Source of the DNA: Gammaproteobacteria bacterium
Lineage (GTDB): Bacteria; Pseudomonadota; Gammaproteobacteria; Chromatiales; Chromatiaceae
Assembly: GCA_019136395.1 (NCBI GenBank)
Contig: JAGVUH010000187.1
Coordinates: forward strand, 1 to 5,786
Length of the DNA stretch: 5,786 nucleotides
Reading direction: 5' to 3'
Below, in pieces: positions 5,391 through 5,786 of the stretch (position 1 is the stretch's first letter; every line of letters begins with the position of its first letter). The notes below the pieces were generated by a model. The model searched no databases. It was given only the letters and a program-made list of their open reading frames with translations, and had not been told where the DNA came from. A program made the position numbers and the translations under genes.

Positions 5391-5786
5391 ATGAACAAAT
5401 TGCTCAGCGCCAGTGCCATCGGCTTGATGGCGATCGCGGCGACCGCTCTGGCCCAACCCTGGGGCGGTTATGGCCCTGGCCAGGGACCTGGTTGGGGTGG
5501 GCCGGGGGCGGATGTCGACTTCCGGGTCGAGCGGATGACGACCATGCTCGGGTTGAACCCGGTGCAACAGGACCAGCTCAGGGAGATCTTCAAGGAGCAG
5601 CAGACTCAGCGCCAGGCCATGCGGCAATCCATGCGGGATCGGGTGGATGCCATCCTGACCCCCGAGCAGCGTGAGCGGCACGCGCAACTGATGCAAGGCC
5701 GGGGCTTTGGTGGCCGGGGACCCGGCTGGGGTGGTGGCGGCGGTCGGGGTCTTGGCCCTTGCAGCCAGGGCTTGCCCCCGCCCACT
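5391..5786 (+). CDS. Secreted Spy/CpxP-like LTXXQ protein, Gly/Pro/Trp-rich; 3' end outside window
   Basis: The frame is open from ATG to the right edge (132 codons, no stop), so the C-terminus is missing. Residues 1-21 are a clear signal peptide: MNKLL, a hydrophobic core, then ATALA before the likely cleavage at A21/Q22. Residues 22-40 are rich in Gly, Pro and Trp (PWGGYGPGQGPGWGG). Residues about 41-101 form a charged, Gln-rich helical region with two LTXXQ-type motifs, LNPVQ (55-59) and LTPEQ (89-93), as in periplasmic Spy/CpxP proteins, which act as chaperones or stress and metal sensors. A second Gly-rich tail (102-120) repeats GPGWGG, followed by LGPC (Cys124) and a Pro run. Inference: a periplasmic stress-related protein. 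The Gly/Trp flanks are not standard for Spy. A shortened relic of the same gene lies upstream at 3695. Confidence 0.8.
   Translation, partial: MNKLLSASAIGLMAIAATALAQPWGGYGPGQGPGWGGPGADVDFRVERMTTMLGLNPVQQDQLREIFKEQQTQRQAMRQSMRDRVDAILTPEQRERHAQLMQGRGFGGRGPGWGGGGGRGLGPCSQGLPPPT

Noticed and set aside
5232..5696. Minus-strand frame of 154 codons
   Set aside because: Antisense to the Spy-like gene, which has a ribosome site, signal peptide and LTXXQ motifs.

Overview
The window looks like a piece of a GC-rich proteobacterial chromosome, probably gammaproteobacterial. That guess rests on base composition, codon use and the Spy/CpxP-like secreted protein at the right end; no rRNA or other marker is present. 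I see no transposase, integrase, tRNA, rRNA or CRISPR array.

Left part (1-3389, minus strand): a tightly packed three-gene operon that looks like a restriction-modification or related DNA-defence system. In transcription order it holds (i) a 219-residue protein with a canonical SAM-binding motif I but no NPPY catalytic motif, (ii) a 541-residue gamma-class N6-adenine DNA methyltransferase with an intact NPPY motif, an unusual motif I and a Cys/His cluster, and (iii) the first 371 residues of a GIY-YIG-like nuclease domain fused to an SF2 (DEAD/DEAH-type) helicase, which runs off the left edge. The genes overlap by 4 nt (GTGA) and 8 nt (ATGACTAA), so they are probably co-translated. The likely division of labour is modification by the two methyltransferase-like proteins and ATP-driven cleavage by the GIY-YIG/helicase protein. 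This layout differs from textbook type I, II and III systems and is the best candidate here for a little-described system.

Middle part (3390-4041): a 650-base non-coding stretch between the divergent operon and the next gene. It holds a tandem hexanucleotide repeat, a T8 tract, a possible minus-strand -10 element, a 12-bp perfect palindrome, and a 34-codon relic of the Spy-like gene found at the right end of the window. The relic has lost the whole helical core, with the join inside a short motif that occurs twice in the intact gene.

Right part (4042-5786, plus strand): an intact AAA-type ATPase of the DUF4143 family with a PD-(D/E)XK-like C-terminal nuclease fold, then a 170-base spacer with two hairpins, then the first 132 codons of a secreted Spy/CpxP-like (LTXXQ) protein with Gly/Pro/Trp-rich flanks. 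The ATPase gene thus lies between the intact Spy-like gene and its relic.
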